Shown piece by piece: positions 7,811 to 16,647 of a DNA stretch of 64,000 nt (the stretch's first letter is position 1; every line of letters begins with the position of its first letter). The notes beneath the pieces are model-generated. The model ran no database searches. It worked only from the letters and a program-made list of their open reading frames with translations, and was not told the DNA's origin. The stretch is taken from contig JADJRJ010000030.1 in NCBI GenBank assembly GCA_016712265.1, positions 496,001-560,000 on the forward strand, read 5' to 3'. The DNA is from Gemmatimonadota bacterium (lineage in GTDB: Bacteria > Gemmatimonadota > Gemmatimonadetes > Gemmatimonadales > Gemmatimonadaceae). A program made the translations under genes and the position numbers.

Positions 7811-9190
7811 CTACATGTCCTTTCCTGCCCGGTGCAGATCGACGAGTGGGGCAGCGGTGGGATACGCACCCGAGAAGCAGGCGTGGCAAAATCCGTGCGG
7901 GCCCCCGGGTACCGCGTTGAGCATCCCGTCCAGCGAGAGGTACCCCAGGGAATCCACGCCAATGGCGGCGGCGATCTGGTCCAGGGAGTGCGTCGCGGCG
8001 ATCAGCTCCTCGCGATTGGGGGTGTCGATCCCGTAGTAACACGGTCCGGTAATCGGCGGCGAGGACACCCGCATGTGCACCTCCCGGGCCCCCGCTGAGC
8101 GGACGAGCGCAACCAGCCCCCGCGTCGTGGTGCCTCGGACGATGGAGTCATCCACCATGACCACGCTGCGCCCCTGCAGGACCTCCTTCACCGCGTTGTA
8201 CTTCACCTTCACCTTGGCATCCCGCCCCGCCTGTGTCGGCTGAATGAAGGTTCGCCCAACGTAGTGGTTGCGGATCAGGGCGAGTTCCAGCGGCAGGCCG
8301 GACGCTTCCGCGTATCCCAGGGCCGCAGCATTGGACGAGTCCGGGACGGCGAACACGAGTTCGGCCTCGGGGGCCGGCGACTCGGCCGCCAGCCTTCGAC
8401 CGAGCGCCCGTCGCGCACGGTCCACCGAACCACTGAACACGTAGCTGTCCGGTCGGGCAAAATACACGTGTTCGAACACACATCGTGTCAGGGGACGCTG
8501 GGTCGGGAGCTGCAGGGATCGAAAGCCCCGGCTGTCCATGGCGATGATTTCGCCGGGGGCGACCTCGCAATGCAGGGAAGCCCCGACGATGTCGAGGGCA
8601 CAGGTCTCGGACGCCACGACCCACCCGTCGCCCAATCGACCAACAACCAACGGCCGAAAGCCACGCGGGTCGCGGGCCGCCAGCAGGGTCTCGCCGATCA
8701 GCACGGTCAGGCAATATGCGCCCTCGATGCCATCCAGCGCGTCCGCCAGCATGTGCTCAGGCGCGGCGCTGTGGGTGCGCGCCAGGCGATGGACAATGAC
8801 CTCCGAGTCCATCGTACTCGCGAAGATCGACCCTGAATTCTCCAGGGTGCCGCGAATCTCCGTGGCGTTGGTCAGGTTGCCATTATGTGCCAGGGCGATG
8901 TGCCCGCCCTTGAATCGCGCCAGCACGGGCTGCGCGTTTTCGAGCGCCGATGACCCGGCCGTGCTGTATCGCGTGTGCCCGATCGCCATGTGGCCTGGCA
9001 GGGCCTCCATCTCGCGGGCGGTCAACCCATCCGACACGAGCCCCATGCGCCGCGTGCCGCGAGCGACCGACTCCCCATCGACCGCCACGATGCCTGCGGA
9101 CTCCTGGCCACGGTGTTGCAGCGAGTACAAGCCCAGGTGCGTGATGGTTGCCGCGTCGGGCCGTCCGTACACCCCAAAGATTCCGCACAT
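7811..9190 (-). CDS. purF: Amidophosphoribosyltransferase, iron-sulfur type
   Basis: 459 residues. MCGIFGVYG places the N-terminal nucleophile cysteine at residue 2 with no propeptide, and LQHRGQESAGI follows. The PRPP site reads VVMVDDSIVRGTT. Four cysteines correspond to the [4Fe-4S] ligands of the Bacillus subtilis enzyme: the one in RCVFEHVYFARPDS, one in GPCYYGIDT, and two in FCHACFSGAYPT. It transfers glutamine amide nitrogen to PRPP, the first committed step of purine synthesis. It lies 2 bases after purL. An iron-sulfur type enzyme without a cleaved leader is mildly notable. Confidence 0.95.
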   Translation of the reverse strand: MCGIFGVYGRPDAATITHLGLYSLQHRGQESAGIVAVDGESVARGTRRMGLVSDGLTAREMEALPGHMAIGHTRYSTAGSSALENAQPVLARFKGGHIALAHNGNLTNATEIRGTLENSGSIFASTMDSEVIVHRLARTHSAAPEHMLADALDGIEGAYCLTVLIGETLLAARDPRGFRPLVVGRLGDGWVVASETCALDIVGASLHCEVAPGEIIAMDSRGFRSLQLPTQRPLTRCVFEHVYFARPDSYVFSGSVDRARRALGRRLAAESPAPEAELVFAVPDSSNAAALGYAEASGLPLELALIRNHYVGRTFIQPTQAGRDAKVKVKYNAVKEVLQGRSVVMVDDSIVRGTTTRGLVALVRSAGAREVHMRVSSPPITGPCYYGIDTPNREELIAATHSLDQIAAAIGVDSLGYLSLDGMLNAVPGGPHGFCHACFSGAYPTAAPLVDLHRAGKDM

Positions 9191-9192
9191 GG

Positions 9193-11493
9193 TTAGCGCA
9201 TGCTCCCGGCGACTGCCGCATCGTCTGACGACACGGCCACCCGCGCCATGAGGTTGGGTATGCTGTCATGGTATGCGGTGGCGAGCCGTGCGATCGGCGC
9301 GACATGCCGAGCCCCAGCCACCTGGACGACCGCATCCGCCCCAAGTGCCCCGACGGTCCCGAGCACGGTGGCCGGAAGGCCGCGCTGCGCGGCCACCTGC
9401 AGGAGCGCCTGCGGGTCCGGTGTGGAGACCACCACGCGCCCCTGGGCCTCACCGAACAGCAGGGCCCGCGTCGGAAGGCTATACGCGGACAGATCCACCG
9501 TGAACCCGTGCGGTGCCTCGGCGTTCATCATCGCACTCTCCGCGAGTGCGACCGCGAGCCCTCCATCGCTGCAATCGTGCGCCGATCGCACCACCCCCGC
9601 GCCGATCGCGGAAAGCAGGACGTCCACCAGGAGCCGCTCGCGCTCCAGGTCGCACCGAGGCGGCGCGCCGGCGGTGAGGCCGTGGATGCGGGAGAGGTAC
9701 TCGCTCGCCCCCAGTTCATCGGTCGGCTCTCCCAGCAAGACGATCGCGTCGCCGGCAACACGGAACGCGCCGCCGACGCACTGCTCCACCTGGTCGATCA
9801 GCCCGACCATCCCGATCGTCGGGGTGGGGAACACCGCGCGGCCCGGGCTCTCATTGTAGAACGAGACGTTGCCACCGGTGACCGGGGTGCCCAGCGCGGT
9901 ACACGCGTCGCCCATGCCGCCGACGGCCTCCCGGAACTGGAAGAAGATCTCTGGACGCTTGGGGTTCCCGAAGTTGAGGCAGTTGGTGATGGCCATTGGC
10001 CGCGCGCCGGTGCACGCGACATTGCGCGCGGCCTCGGCCACGGCGATCCGGCCCCCCGTCCTGGGCTCCAGATACACGTAGCGTCCGTTGCAGTCCGTCT
10101 TGAGGGCGATGGCCTTCGTCGTCCCGGGAATGCGGACCACGGCAGCGTCCCCGTGGCCTGGCCCGACCACGGTCTGCCCACGCACGGTGGAGTCGTACTG
10201 CCGATGGATCCACGTCTTGCTGGCGATGGTTGGGCTCGCCAGCAGTTCCGTGAGGGTCCAGAACGGGTCGGCCTCCTCCGGGCGCGCGGGAATCGCGTGC
10301 ACATTGATCGCGCGGAGGGCCTGCACCTCGTCCCCCTCGCGCGCATCGGGATGATAGACCGGACAATCGGTCACGAGTCGTGAGCCGGGGAACTCCGCCA
10401 CCACCTGCGCGCCTTCCGTGACGCGATACACCGGCTCGGCGATGACCTCTCCAATCACCTCGGCCACGAGGTCCCACTTCTCCAGGATGGCACGGACGTC
10501 GTCCTCATGCCCCCGGCGCGCCACCACCAGCATCCGTTCTTGCGACTCCGACAGGAGGATCTCATACGGGGTCATCCCGGGCTCGCGCACGGGCACCTTG
10601 GTGGTGTCGATGGTGACGCCAACGTCGCCGCGTTCCGCCATCTCTGCCGATGAGGACGTCAGTCCCGCGGCCCCCATGTCCTGGATCGCCACGATGTGCC
10701 CGCTTGTGATCAGTTCCAGGCACGCCTCGAGCAGCAGCTTCTCGGTGAACGGATCGCCGACCTGCACCTGCGGACGCTTGGCTTCCGGGGCCTCGGTGAG
10801 ATCCTCGGAGGCGAACGCTGCGCCGTGGATGCCATCACGACCGGTGCGTGCGCCGACGGCGATGACCGGGTTCCCCACGCCCTGCGCCTTCGCCCGGATC
10901 AGGTCGGATTCCTTGAGCAGGCCGACACACATCGCATTCACGAGGGGATTACCCTCGTACGAGGGATCAAACACGACCTCGCCCGCCACGGTTGGGATGC
11001 CTACGCAGTTGCCGTAGTCCCCGATGCCCTTGACCACTCCGGCCACGAGCCAACGCACGCGAGGGCTCTCCAACGATCCGAAGCGCAACGAATTGAGCAG
11101 CGCAATCGGCCGTGCGCCCATCGTGAAGACGTCGCGGAGGATGCCGCCGACCCCGGTGGCTGCGCCCTGGTACGGTTCGACCGCGCTGGGGTGGTTGTGG
11201 GACTCGATCTTGAACGCGACGGCCAGCCCATCCCCGATGGAGATGACCCCGGCGTTTTCCCCCGGGCCCTGCAGGACGTGCGGGGCCTTGGTGGGCAGGG
11301 TCCTGAGGATGGGCCGCGAGTGCTTGTATGAGCAGTGTTCGCTCCACAATGCGCTGATGATCCCGACCTCGGTCAGGGTCGGCGTCCGGCCGAGCATCGC
11401 GACCAACCGGTCATACTCATCCGGGGTCAGGCCATGGTCGGCAACGAGGGCCGGAGTGATCGCCGGATCGCCGGGGCGAGGGGTGGCTCCCAT
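9193..11493 (-). CDS. purL: Phosphoribosylformylglycinamidine synthase, small-type PurL subunit
   Basis: 766 residues, the size of the Gram-positive/archaeal PurL that works with separate PurQ and PurS, both present upstream. LWSEHCSYKHS, the ATP/metal segment KIESHNHPSAVEPYQGAATG, and the second-half repeat beginning near VRGQTVVGPGHGDA are visible. The complex converts FGAR to FGAM with ATP and glutamine-derived ammonia. The start ATG directly abuts the stop of the zinc-ribbon gene. Confidence 0.96.
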   Translation of the reverse strand: MGATPRPGDPAITPALVADHGLTPDEYDRLVAMLGRTPTLTEVGIISALWSEHCSYKHSRPILRTLPTKAPHVLQGPGENAGVISIGDGLAVAFKIESHNHPSAVEPYQGAATGVGGILRDVFTMGARPIALLNSLRFGSLESPRVRWLVAGVVKGIGDYGNCVGIPTVAGEVVFDPSYEGNPLVNAMCVGLLKESDLIRAKAQGVGNPVIAVGARTGRDGIHGAAFASEDLTEAPEAKRPQVQVGDPFTEKLLLEACLELITSGHIVAIQDMGAAGLTSSSAEMAERGDVGVTIDTTKVPVREPGMTPYEILLSESQERMLVVARRGHEDDVRAILEKWDLVAEVIGEVIAEPVYRVTEGAQVVAEFPGSRLVTDCPVYHPDAREGDEVQALRAINVHAIPARPEEADPFWTLTELLASPTIASKTWIHRQYDSTVRGQTVVGPGHGDAAVVRIPGTTKAIALKTDCNGRYVYLEPRTGGRIAVAEAARNVACTGARPMAITNCLNFGNPKRPEIFFQFREAVGGMGDACTALGTPVTGGNVSFYNESPGRAVFPTPTIGMVGLIDQVEQCVGGAFRVAGDAIVLLGEPTDELGASEYLSRIHGLTAGAPPRCDLERERLLVDVLLSAIGAGVVRSAHDCSDGGLAVALAESAMMNAEAPHGFTVDLSAYSLPTRALLFGEAQGRVVVSTPDPQALLQVAAQRGLPATVLGTVGALGADAVVQVAGARHVAPIARLATAYHDSIPNLMARVAVSSDDAAVAGSMR

Positions 11494-11796
11494 CTACTTC
11501 AGCCCGAAGAGCGATCGGATGAAGCCGCGCACGGCGCTCTGGTCGACGTGCTCCAGCATCTCCATCTCGCCCTTGTCGAGCCACAACCCGCCACACTCGG
11601 CGCAGCGGTCGAGCTTCATGTGGTGGAAGTCCACTTCCTGCAGGTCTGCGCCGCACTTGGGGCACTTCATAAAGTGCGATCGACGCTCGGCGCGCGCACG
11701 TTCGGCATCGAGGCGGGCGCGCTGTTCCTTGATGAGTTCCGCGTCCTGCTTGACGAAGTATTCGTCCTCAGCGCGGGTCGGCTTTGAATCAGGCAT
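11494..11796 (-). CDS. TFIIB-type zinc-ribbon protein of unknown function
   Basis: About 100 residues starting at ATG 11796. A charged helical N-terminal half (DAELIKEQRARLDAERARAERR) leads to a zinc ribbon, MKCPKCGADL and DRCAECGGLWLDKGE, matching the zf-TFIIB family (PF13453). The C-terminal helix ends FIRSLFGLK. Its role is unknown; proteins of this type are small cytosolic zinc-binding factors. Its placement between purQ and purL, where no purine enzyme is expected, is curious. It abuts purL. Confidence 0.75.
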   Translation of the reverse strand: MPDSKPTRAEDEYFVKQDAELIKEQRARLDAERARAERRSHFMKCPKCGADLQEVDFHHMKLDRCAECGGLWLDKGEMEMLEHVDQSAVRGFIRSLFGLK

Positions 11797-11839
11797 GGGG
11801 GATGGCGTGGTGAAATTCGTGAGCGTCGGTGCCGGTCGA

Positions 11840-12532
11840 TCAGGCGCCGACGTGGGCAAGGAGCGAGGTAAAGATGCCGAGGCCGTCGGTCGACCCCAGC
11901 ATCGGGTCGATCGCATTCTCGGGATGTGGCATCAATCCCATCACGTTTCCGTTCGTGTTGATGATGCCGGCGATGTGGTCCAGGGAGCCGTTGGGGTTGG
12001 CGTCCTCGGTGGGCAGGCCGTGGCGGTCCGTGTACCGAAAGACCACCTGGCCCGCGTCCTCGAGGGCACGCAGGCCGTCCGGATCGATGGCGAAACGTCC
12101 ATCCCCATGGGCGATGGGCACGCGCAGGAGCTGCCCGGCACGGTACTGGTTGGTGAAACGCGTGGTAGCATTCTCCACCCGCAGTGTGACCGGCATGCTG
12201 CGGAACTGCAGGGAGGCATTGCGCATCAGCGCGCCGGGCAGCAGATGTGCTTCACACAGGATCTGGAAGCCATTGCAGATGCCAATGACTGGCCCTCCGC
12301 CCCGGGCGAACGCGACGACCTCCTGCATGATCGGGCTGAACCGGGCAATCGCGCCCGCGCGCAAGTAGTCGCCATACGAGAACCCGCCCGGCAGGATGAC
12401 GACGTCAGCGCCCTGAAGGTCGTGGTCCTTGTGCCACAAGCGCACGGCGGTGGCGCCGAGGGGACCCGTCACCGCGTCCCACGCATCACCATCGCGGTTG
12501 GTGCCCGGAAAGAGGACGATGCCGAACTTCAT
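11840..12532 (-). CDS. purQ: Phosphoribosylformylglycinamidine synthase, glutaminase subunit
   Basis: 230 residues of the class I glutamine amidotransferase fold: ILPGGFSYGDYLRAGA, then the nucleophile cysteine in PVIGICNGFQIL, and the C-terminal His/Glu in MGLMPHPENAIDP. It releases ammonia from glutamine for PurL. The start ATG overlaps the purS stop (ATGA), consistent with the two forming the PurLQS complex. Confidence 0.96.
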   Translation of the reverse strand: MKFGIVLFPGTNRDGDAWDAVTGPLGATAVRLWHKDHDLQGADVVILPGGFSYGDYLRAGAIARFSPIMQEVVAFARGGGPVIGICNGFQILCEAHLLPGALMRNASLQFRSMPVTLRVENATTRFTNQYRAGQLLRVPIAHGDGRFAIDPDGLRALEDAGQVVFRYTDRHGLPTEDANPNGSLDHIAGIINTNGNVMGLMPHPENAIDPMLGSTDGLGIFTSLLAHVGA

Positions 12533-12786
12533 GCGGGCTGCACCCCGGCGATTTCGTAGTCTTCGGTGACCGGATTGGCGAGGAGCTTGTCACACATGGT
12601 GCGCACACCAGCGGATGCCTCGGCCTCGGAGGGCGCGTCGACCTCCAACACGAGGTGTCGCCCCACGTGGGCGTCAACAACCGACCCAAAGCCGAGGGTG
12701 TGCAGGGCGTCGCGCACCGCCTTGCCTTGCGGATCGAGAATCCCCTTGCGCGGAACAACGTGGACGGCAACGCGAAAGCGAGGCAT
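12529..12786 (-). CDS. purS: Phosphoribosylformylglycinamidine synthase subunit PurS
   Basis: 85 residues, typical for PurS. RVAVHVVPRKGILDPQGKAV and LHTLGFGSVVDAHVGRHL are the family motifs. It bridges PurL and PurQ in the FGAM synthase complex. It starts directly after pssA and overlaps purQ by 4 bases. Confidence 0.95.
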   Translation of the reverse strand: MPRFRVAVHVVPRKGILDPQGKAVRDALHTLGFGSVVDAHVGRHLVLEVDAPSEAEASAGVRTMCDKLLANPVTEDYEIAGVQPA

Positions 12787-13644
12787 TCAGACGGTAGGTG
12801 AAGAGGGTGGTGTGAGAGGGGCGTCCGCGTCCGGTCGGCGGCGGCGACGACGCCGCCGGCGCCGTTCGTCCACCTCACCGTCTTCGTCGGGCAGGTCGAG
12901 TTCTTCCGCGGGCAGGCGGCCAAGCAGGCCAAATAGTACCGTGCGCCCAAGGCCATACAACACGTAGCCCATCAGCGCAGGAAAGAAGAACTGCTTGGGC
13001 AGGAAGATGACCCCGATGATCGTCGCCAGCACCAGGAGGCTGCCGAGAATTTCCTTGACGGTGCGGTACCCCACCGTCGGGACTGCCGCGTAGGACACGT
13101 TGCTGATCATCAAGAAGCCGAGCCCGAGCATGATGTACCGCAGCATCACGTGCCACGGCAGGTCCGCGATCATGGTCTGCGTGTACAACGGGGTCTGCGA
13201 GAACCAATAGTATGTCGCCAGCGTCGTCCCCGCCGCCGGACTCGGCAGGCCCCTGAAGTGCGACTTCTTGCGGCCCGCCTGCTCCACGTTGAACCGCGCG
13301 AGGCGGATCACGGCGCACATGGCGAACAGGAACGTGAAGAGCCAGTCCCAACCTTGTTGGTTGAGGACGGCGAAGTACATGATCAATCCCGGGGCGAGCC
13401 CGAAGGAGATCGCGTCCACCAGGGAGTCCAGTTCCTCGCCAAAGCGACTGCCGGTCTGCGTCGCGCGGGCAATGCGACCGTCGAGGGCATCACAGACCGC
13501 CCCAAAAACGACATAGGCACCGGCGCGGGAGTAGTCCCCGCGCGACGCGGCCACGATCGCAAACACGCCAAGGAACAGGTTGGCGAGGGTGAAGCCATTC
13601 GGGAGCAGGACGACCGTGCGTCGCAGGGGCGGCGGGCGCCTCAT
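12787..13644 (-). CDS. pssA: CDP-diacylglycerol-serine O-phosphatidyltransferase
   Basis: 285 residues, multi-spanning. The CDP-alcohol phosphotransferase motif D-x2-DG-x2-AR-x8-G-x3-D-x3-D is seen as CDALDGRIARATQTGSRFG followed by EELDSLVDAIS. It makes phosphatidylserine from CDP-diacylglycerol and serine in the inner membrane. The C-terminal cytosolic tail is unusual: an acidic stretch, then about ten arginines in a row, then a Pro/Ser-rich end. The stop abuts purS and the start overlaps psd by 4 bases. Confidence 0.92.
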   Translation of the reverse strand: MRRPPPLRRTVVLLPNGFTLANLFLGVFAIVAASRGDYSRAGAYVVFGAVCDALDGRIARATQTGSRFGEELDSLVDAISFGLAPGLIMYFAVLNQQGWDWLFTFLFAMCAVIRLARFNVEQAGRKKSHFRGLPSPAAGTTLATYYWFSQTPLYTQTMIADLPWHVMLRYIMLGLGFLMISNVSYAAVPTVGYRTVKEILGSLLVLATIIGVIFLPKQFFFPALMGYVLYGLGRTVLFGLLGRLPAEELDLPDEDGEVDERRRRRRRRRRPDADAPLTPPSSPTV

Positions 13645-14297
13645 CCGGGCCCCCGCAGGCGCGCGATGACGCTGGTTCCCGCTGTGGTATGCTCACCGAC
13701 CTTCACGGTGATGTCGGTTCCGGGCGGGAGGAAGACGTCGACGCGCGACCCAAATCGGATGAGGCCGAGCTTCTCCGCCTGCTCCACGGCATCCCCCTCA
13801 CGCGAGTAGGTCACGATGCGTCGCGCAATCAGGCCGGCAATCTGTCGCACGAGCAGGCGTCCCCTGGGATGCTCAATCCCAACGGACATCTGCTCATTCT
13901 CGAGCGACGCCTTGTCGACGGCGGCATTGAGGAACTTGCCGGGATTGTAGTGGACGTACCGCACGGTTCCGGTAATCGGGTACCGGTTCACGTGCACGTT
14001 GAACACGTTCATGAAGATGCTGACGCGAATCGCGCGGCCGTGGAGGAAGGCAGGCTCATCGACCTCGCTGACCTGGATCACGCGGCCATCGGCGGGCGCG
14101 ATCACCAGGTCGTCGCCGCGAGGGCCCGTGCGCTCCGGGTCCCGGAAGAAGTAGATGACCCACAGGGTCAGCAACGTGAACACGAAGGCCAACACCCATA
14201 GCGGCCACGATCGCCGGCCGGCTGCGGCCATGTAGGTCGCCGCCGTGATGGCCGCCGCGATGTAAATGAAGATCAGGCCTTCGCGCGCAATGCTCAT
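13641..14297 (-). CDS. psd: Phosphatidylserine decarboxylase proenzyme (short type)
   Basis: 218 residues from ATG 14297. Two N-terminal hydrophobic segments anchor it, followed by FFRDPERTGP and FMNVFNVHVNRYPI. The self-cleavage site is the FGS of LIRFGSRVDVFLP, where the serine becomes the pyruvoyl group. It converts phosphatidylserine to phosphatidylethanolamine. Together with pssA this gives a complete PE branch in two genes. ATG 14297 overlaps the purC stop (ATGA), so the longer upstream frame is rejected. Confidence 0.93.
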   Translation of the reverse strand: MSIAREGLIFIYIAAAITAATYMAAAGRRSWPLWVLAFVFTLLTLWVIYFFRDPERTGPRGDDLVIAPADGRVIQVSEVDEPAFLHGRAIRVSIFMNVFNVHVNRYPITGTVRYVHYNPGKFLNAAVDKASLENEQMSVGIEHPRGRLLVRQIAGLIARRIVTYSREGDAVEQAEKLGLIRFGSRVDVFLPPGTDITVKVGEHTTAGTSVIARLRGPG

Positions 14298-15214
14298 GAC
14301 TCGCGGCTGGTGTCGAGGGGGGCGCCGGTGAGGCGTCGAAAGGCATCGAGGTACCGCAGGCTGGTCGCCGCGACCACCTCGGGTGGCAACGGCGGTGGAG
14401 GGGCTTCGCCGTTCCACCGCCCGGCGGCGCGTTCCACGTCGAGATAGTCGCGCAAGGGCTGCTTGTCGAAGCTCGGTTGGCTTCGCCCGGGTGCATACAG
14501 GTCGGCGGGCCAGAACCGGGAGCTGTCCGGCGTCATCACTTCGTCAATGAGCAGGATCTGCCCGCCCGCCAGGCCGAACTCAAACTTCGTGTCGGCGAGA
14601 ATGATCCCTCTCGGCTCGGCGACACGACTACCCAAGGCATAGATCTCCCGAGCATGGCGTTCCAGCTCGGCGGCGACGGCATCGCCGACCACCGCCCTCA
14701 CCTGGGCTCGCGTGATGTTCTCATCATGGCCGGTCTCCGCCTTGGTGGCGGGGGAGAAAATCGGCGGGTCCAACCGATCGCTCTCCCGCAGCCCGACGCG
14801 GAGCGGCTCACCCGCCAGTGTGCCGTGTTCACGGTATTCCTTCCATGCTGATCCGCTGAGATATCCCCGGACGACGCACTCGATGGGGAACACCTCGGTC
14901 CGCCGGCAGAGCATCGCGCGACCAGACAGCAGCGCGTGGTGGGGTCGCAGGGCGGGGACCTCTCGCACGATATCGGTGGCGTTCGCGGTCAGCATGTGGT
15001 GCGGGACGATGCCGTCGAGTCGGCCCAGCCACCAGGCGGTCAGCTGGGTGAGCACGGCGCCCTTGAACGGCACCGCCTCGGCCATGACCACGTCGAAAGC
15101 TGACACCCGGTCGGTCGCGACGATCAACAGGCGATTTGCATCCACCTCGTAGACGTCGCGTACCTTGCCGCGTCGCACGAGCGGCAAGGGCAGGGCAGTT
15201 GAGGCAATGGTCAT
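14294..15214 (-). CDS. purC: SAICAR synthase
   Basis: 306 residues. VRRGKVRDVYEVDANRLLIV, ATDRVSAFDVV, ECVVRGYLSGSAWKEY and LADTKFEFG are characteristic motifs. It condenses CAIR with aspartate using ATP. The length and motifs resemble the eukaryote-like or longer bacterial form rather than the 237-residue E. coli type. It overlaps purB upstream and psd downstream by 4 bases each. Confidence 0.95.
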   Translation of the reverse strand: MTIASTALPLPLVRRGKVRDVYEVDANRLLIVATDRVSAFDVVMAEAVPFKGAVLTQLTAWWLGRLDGIVPHHMLTANATDIVREVPALRPHHALLSGRAMLCRRTEVFPIECVVRGYLSGSAWKEYREHGTLAGEPLRVGLRESDRLDPPIFSPATKAETGHDENITRAQVRAVVGDAVAAELERHAREIYALGSRVAEPRGIILADTKFEFGLAGGQILLIDEVMTPDSSRFWPADLYAPGRSQPSFDKQPLRDYLDVERAAGRWNGEAPPPPLPPEVVAATSLRYLDAFRRLTGAPLDTSRES

Positions 15215-16647
15215 ACACGGACCTCCTCACGCGAGGTGCCCGGCACCATCCCGACGAGTGCCGGCGCGACTTCTTCGGCGAGGAAGTCGTCCACCTGCTG
15301 CGCCGCGCGACCGGTGTACCGCGCAGGGTCCAGCGCCTGGTGCATCTCCCCGACCGGGACCGAAAACTCCGGATCGGACGCGAGGCGCTCAAGCATGTCG
15401 TTCGGTCGCCCCTCGTCCTTCATCGCCCGTGCCGCCGCGATGGAATGTCGACGGATCACCTCATGGGCATCCTGCCGACTCATCCCGGCGCGCACCGCTC
15501 GCACGATCAACTCCTCGGTGGCCATGAACGGGAGCTCCTCGCGAACCCGCGACTCGATCCGGGCGGGGTGGACCTCCAGGCCACTCGTGATATTCACGAG
15601 GAGGACCAGGATCGCATCCGTGGCAAGGAACATCTCGGGGATCACCAGGCGCCGATTGGCCGAATCGTCCAGCGTGCGCTCGAAGTATTGGATCGCGTGG
15701 GTCTGGTTGGCGTTGACCTCGAGCGACCCGACAAACCGGGCGAGCGAGTTGATGCGCTCGCTCCGCATGGGGTTGCGCTTGTAGGCCATCGCCGACGAGC
15801 CCACCTGCTCCTTCTCGAACGGTTCCTCGATCTCCCCAAAGGCCTGTAGCATCCGGAGGTCAGAGGCCACCTTGGCCGCGCTGGCGGCGATGCCGCCCAC
15901 CACGGCGAGCACCTGCGCGTCCAACTTGCGCGAATAGGTCTGGCCGGTGACCGGGAGCGGACGAGCAAATCCCAACGCCGCCGTCACCCGCCGGTCGAGC
16001 GCGCGCACCTTGTCGTGATCCCCATCGAGGATCTGCAGGAACGACGCCTGGGTCCCAGTGGTGCCCTTCACGCCACGGAACGGCAGGGTGGCGACGCGGT
16101 GGTCCAGCTCGGCGAGGTCGAGCAGGATGTCCTGCATCCAGAGCGTCGCCCGCTTGCCTACCGTGGTGAGCTGCGCGGGTTGCAGGTGGGTGTAACCGAG
16201 CGTGGGCAGCGCGCGCCACGTCGTGGCGAAGTCCCGCAACTGGGCCAGCACCTGCTGCAGCTTGGTGCGCAACAGCTGCAGTCCTTCGCGCATGAGGACG
16301 AGTTCCGCATTGTCCGTGACAAAGCACGACGTCGCCCCATAGTGAATGAACCCCCGGGCCGCCGGTGCGACGTCGCCGAAGGCGTGGATGTGCGCCATCA
16401 CGTCATGGCGAAAGCGCTTCTCGTACGCCGCCACGGCGTCAAAATCGATGTCGTCCAGGTGGTCGCGCATCTGGTCGATCGCGGCCGGCGGTATCGCGAC
16501 GCCGAGCGCCGTCTGCTCCTCCGCGAGGGTCAACCACAGGCGCCGCCACAAACCGTAGCGCCGCTGCGGCGACCAGAGTGCGAGCATGGCGGCCGAGGCA
16601 TACCGCTGCGCGAGCGGAGAAGAATAGATGTCCGTCCCTGCGTTCAC
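15211..16647 (-). CDS. purB: Adenylosuccinate lyase
   Basis: 478 residues. The fumarase-superfamily signature is GSSAMAYKRNPMR, and TLGYTHLQPAQLTT and the IHYGATSCFVTDN segment are clear. It acts twice in purine synthesis, on SAICAR and on adenylosuccinate. The length and the QRYASAAM...WSPQRRYGLWRRLW start resemble the human/archaeal-like PurB branch. GTG 16647 overlaps the htrA stop (GTGA). Confidence 0.95.
   Translation of the reverse strand: MNAGTDIYSSPLAQRYASAAMLALWSPQRRYGLWRRLWLTLAEEQTALGVAIPPAAIDQMRDHLDDIDFDAVAAYEKRFRHDVMAHIHAFGDVAPAARGFIHYGATSCFVTDNAELVLMREGLQLLRTKLQQVLAQLRDFATTWRALPTLGYTHLQPAQLTTVGKRATLWMQDILLDLAELDHRVATLPFRGVKGTTGTQASFLQILDGDHDKVRALDRRVTAALGFARPLPVTGQTYSRKLDAQVLAVVGGIAASAAKVASDLRMLQAFGEIEEPFEKEQVGSSAMAYKRNPMRSERINSLARFVGSLEVNANQTHAIQYFERTLDDSANRRLVIPEMFLATDAILVLLVNITSGLEVHPARIESRVREELPFMATEELIVRAVRAGMSRQDAHEVIRRHSIAAARAMKDEGRPNDMLERLASDPEFSVPVGEMHQALDPARYTGRAAQQVDDFLAEEVAPALVGMVPGTSREEVRV

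Noticed and set aside
6789..8036. 415-codon + strand frame opposite ppdK and purF
   Set aside because: It is a shadow caused by high GC at third positions; no recognisable protein.
7740..8042. In-frame N-terminal extension of ppdK
   Set aside because: It runs through the end of purF, has no family likeness, and the normal PPDK start is at 7739.
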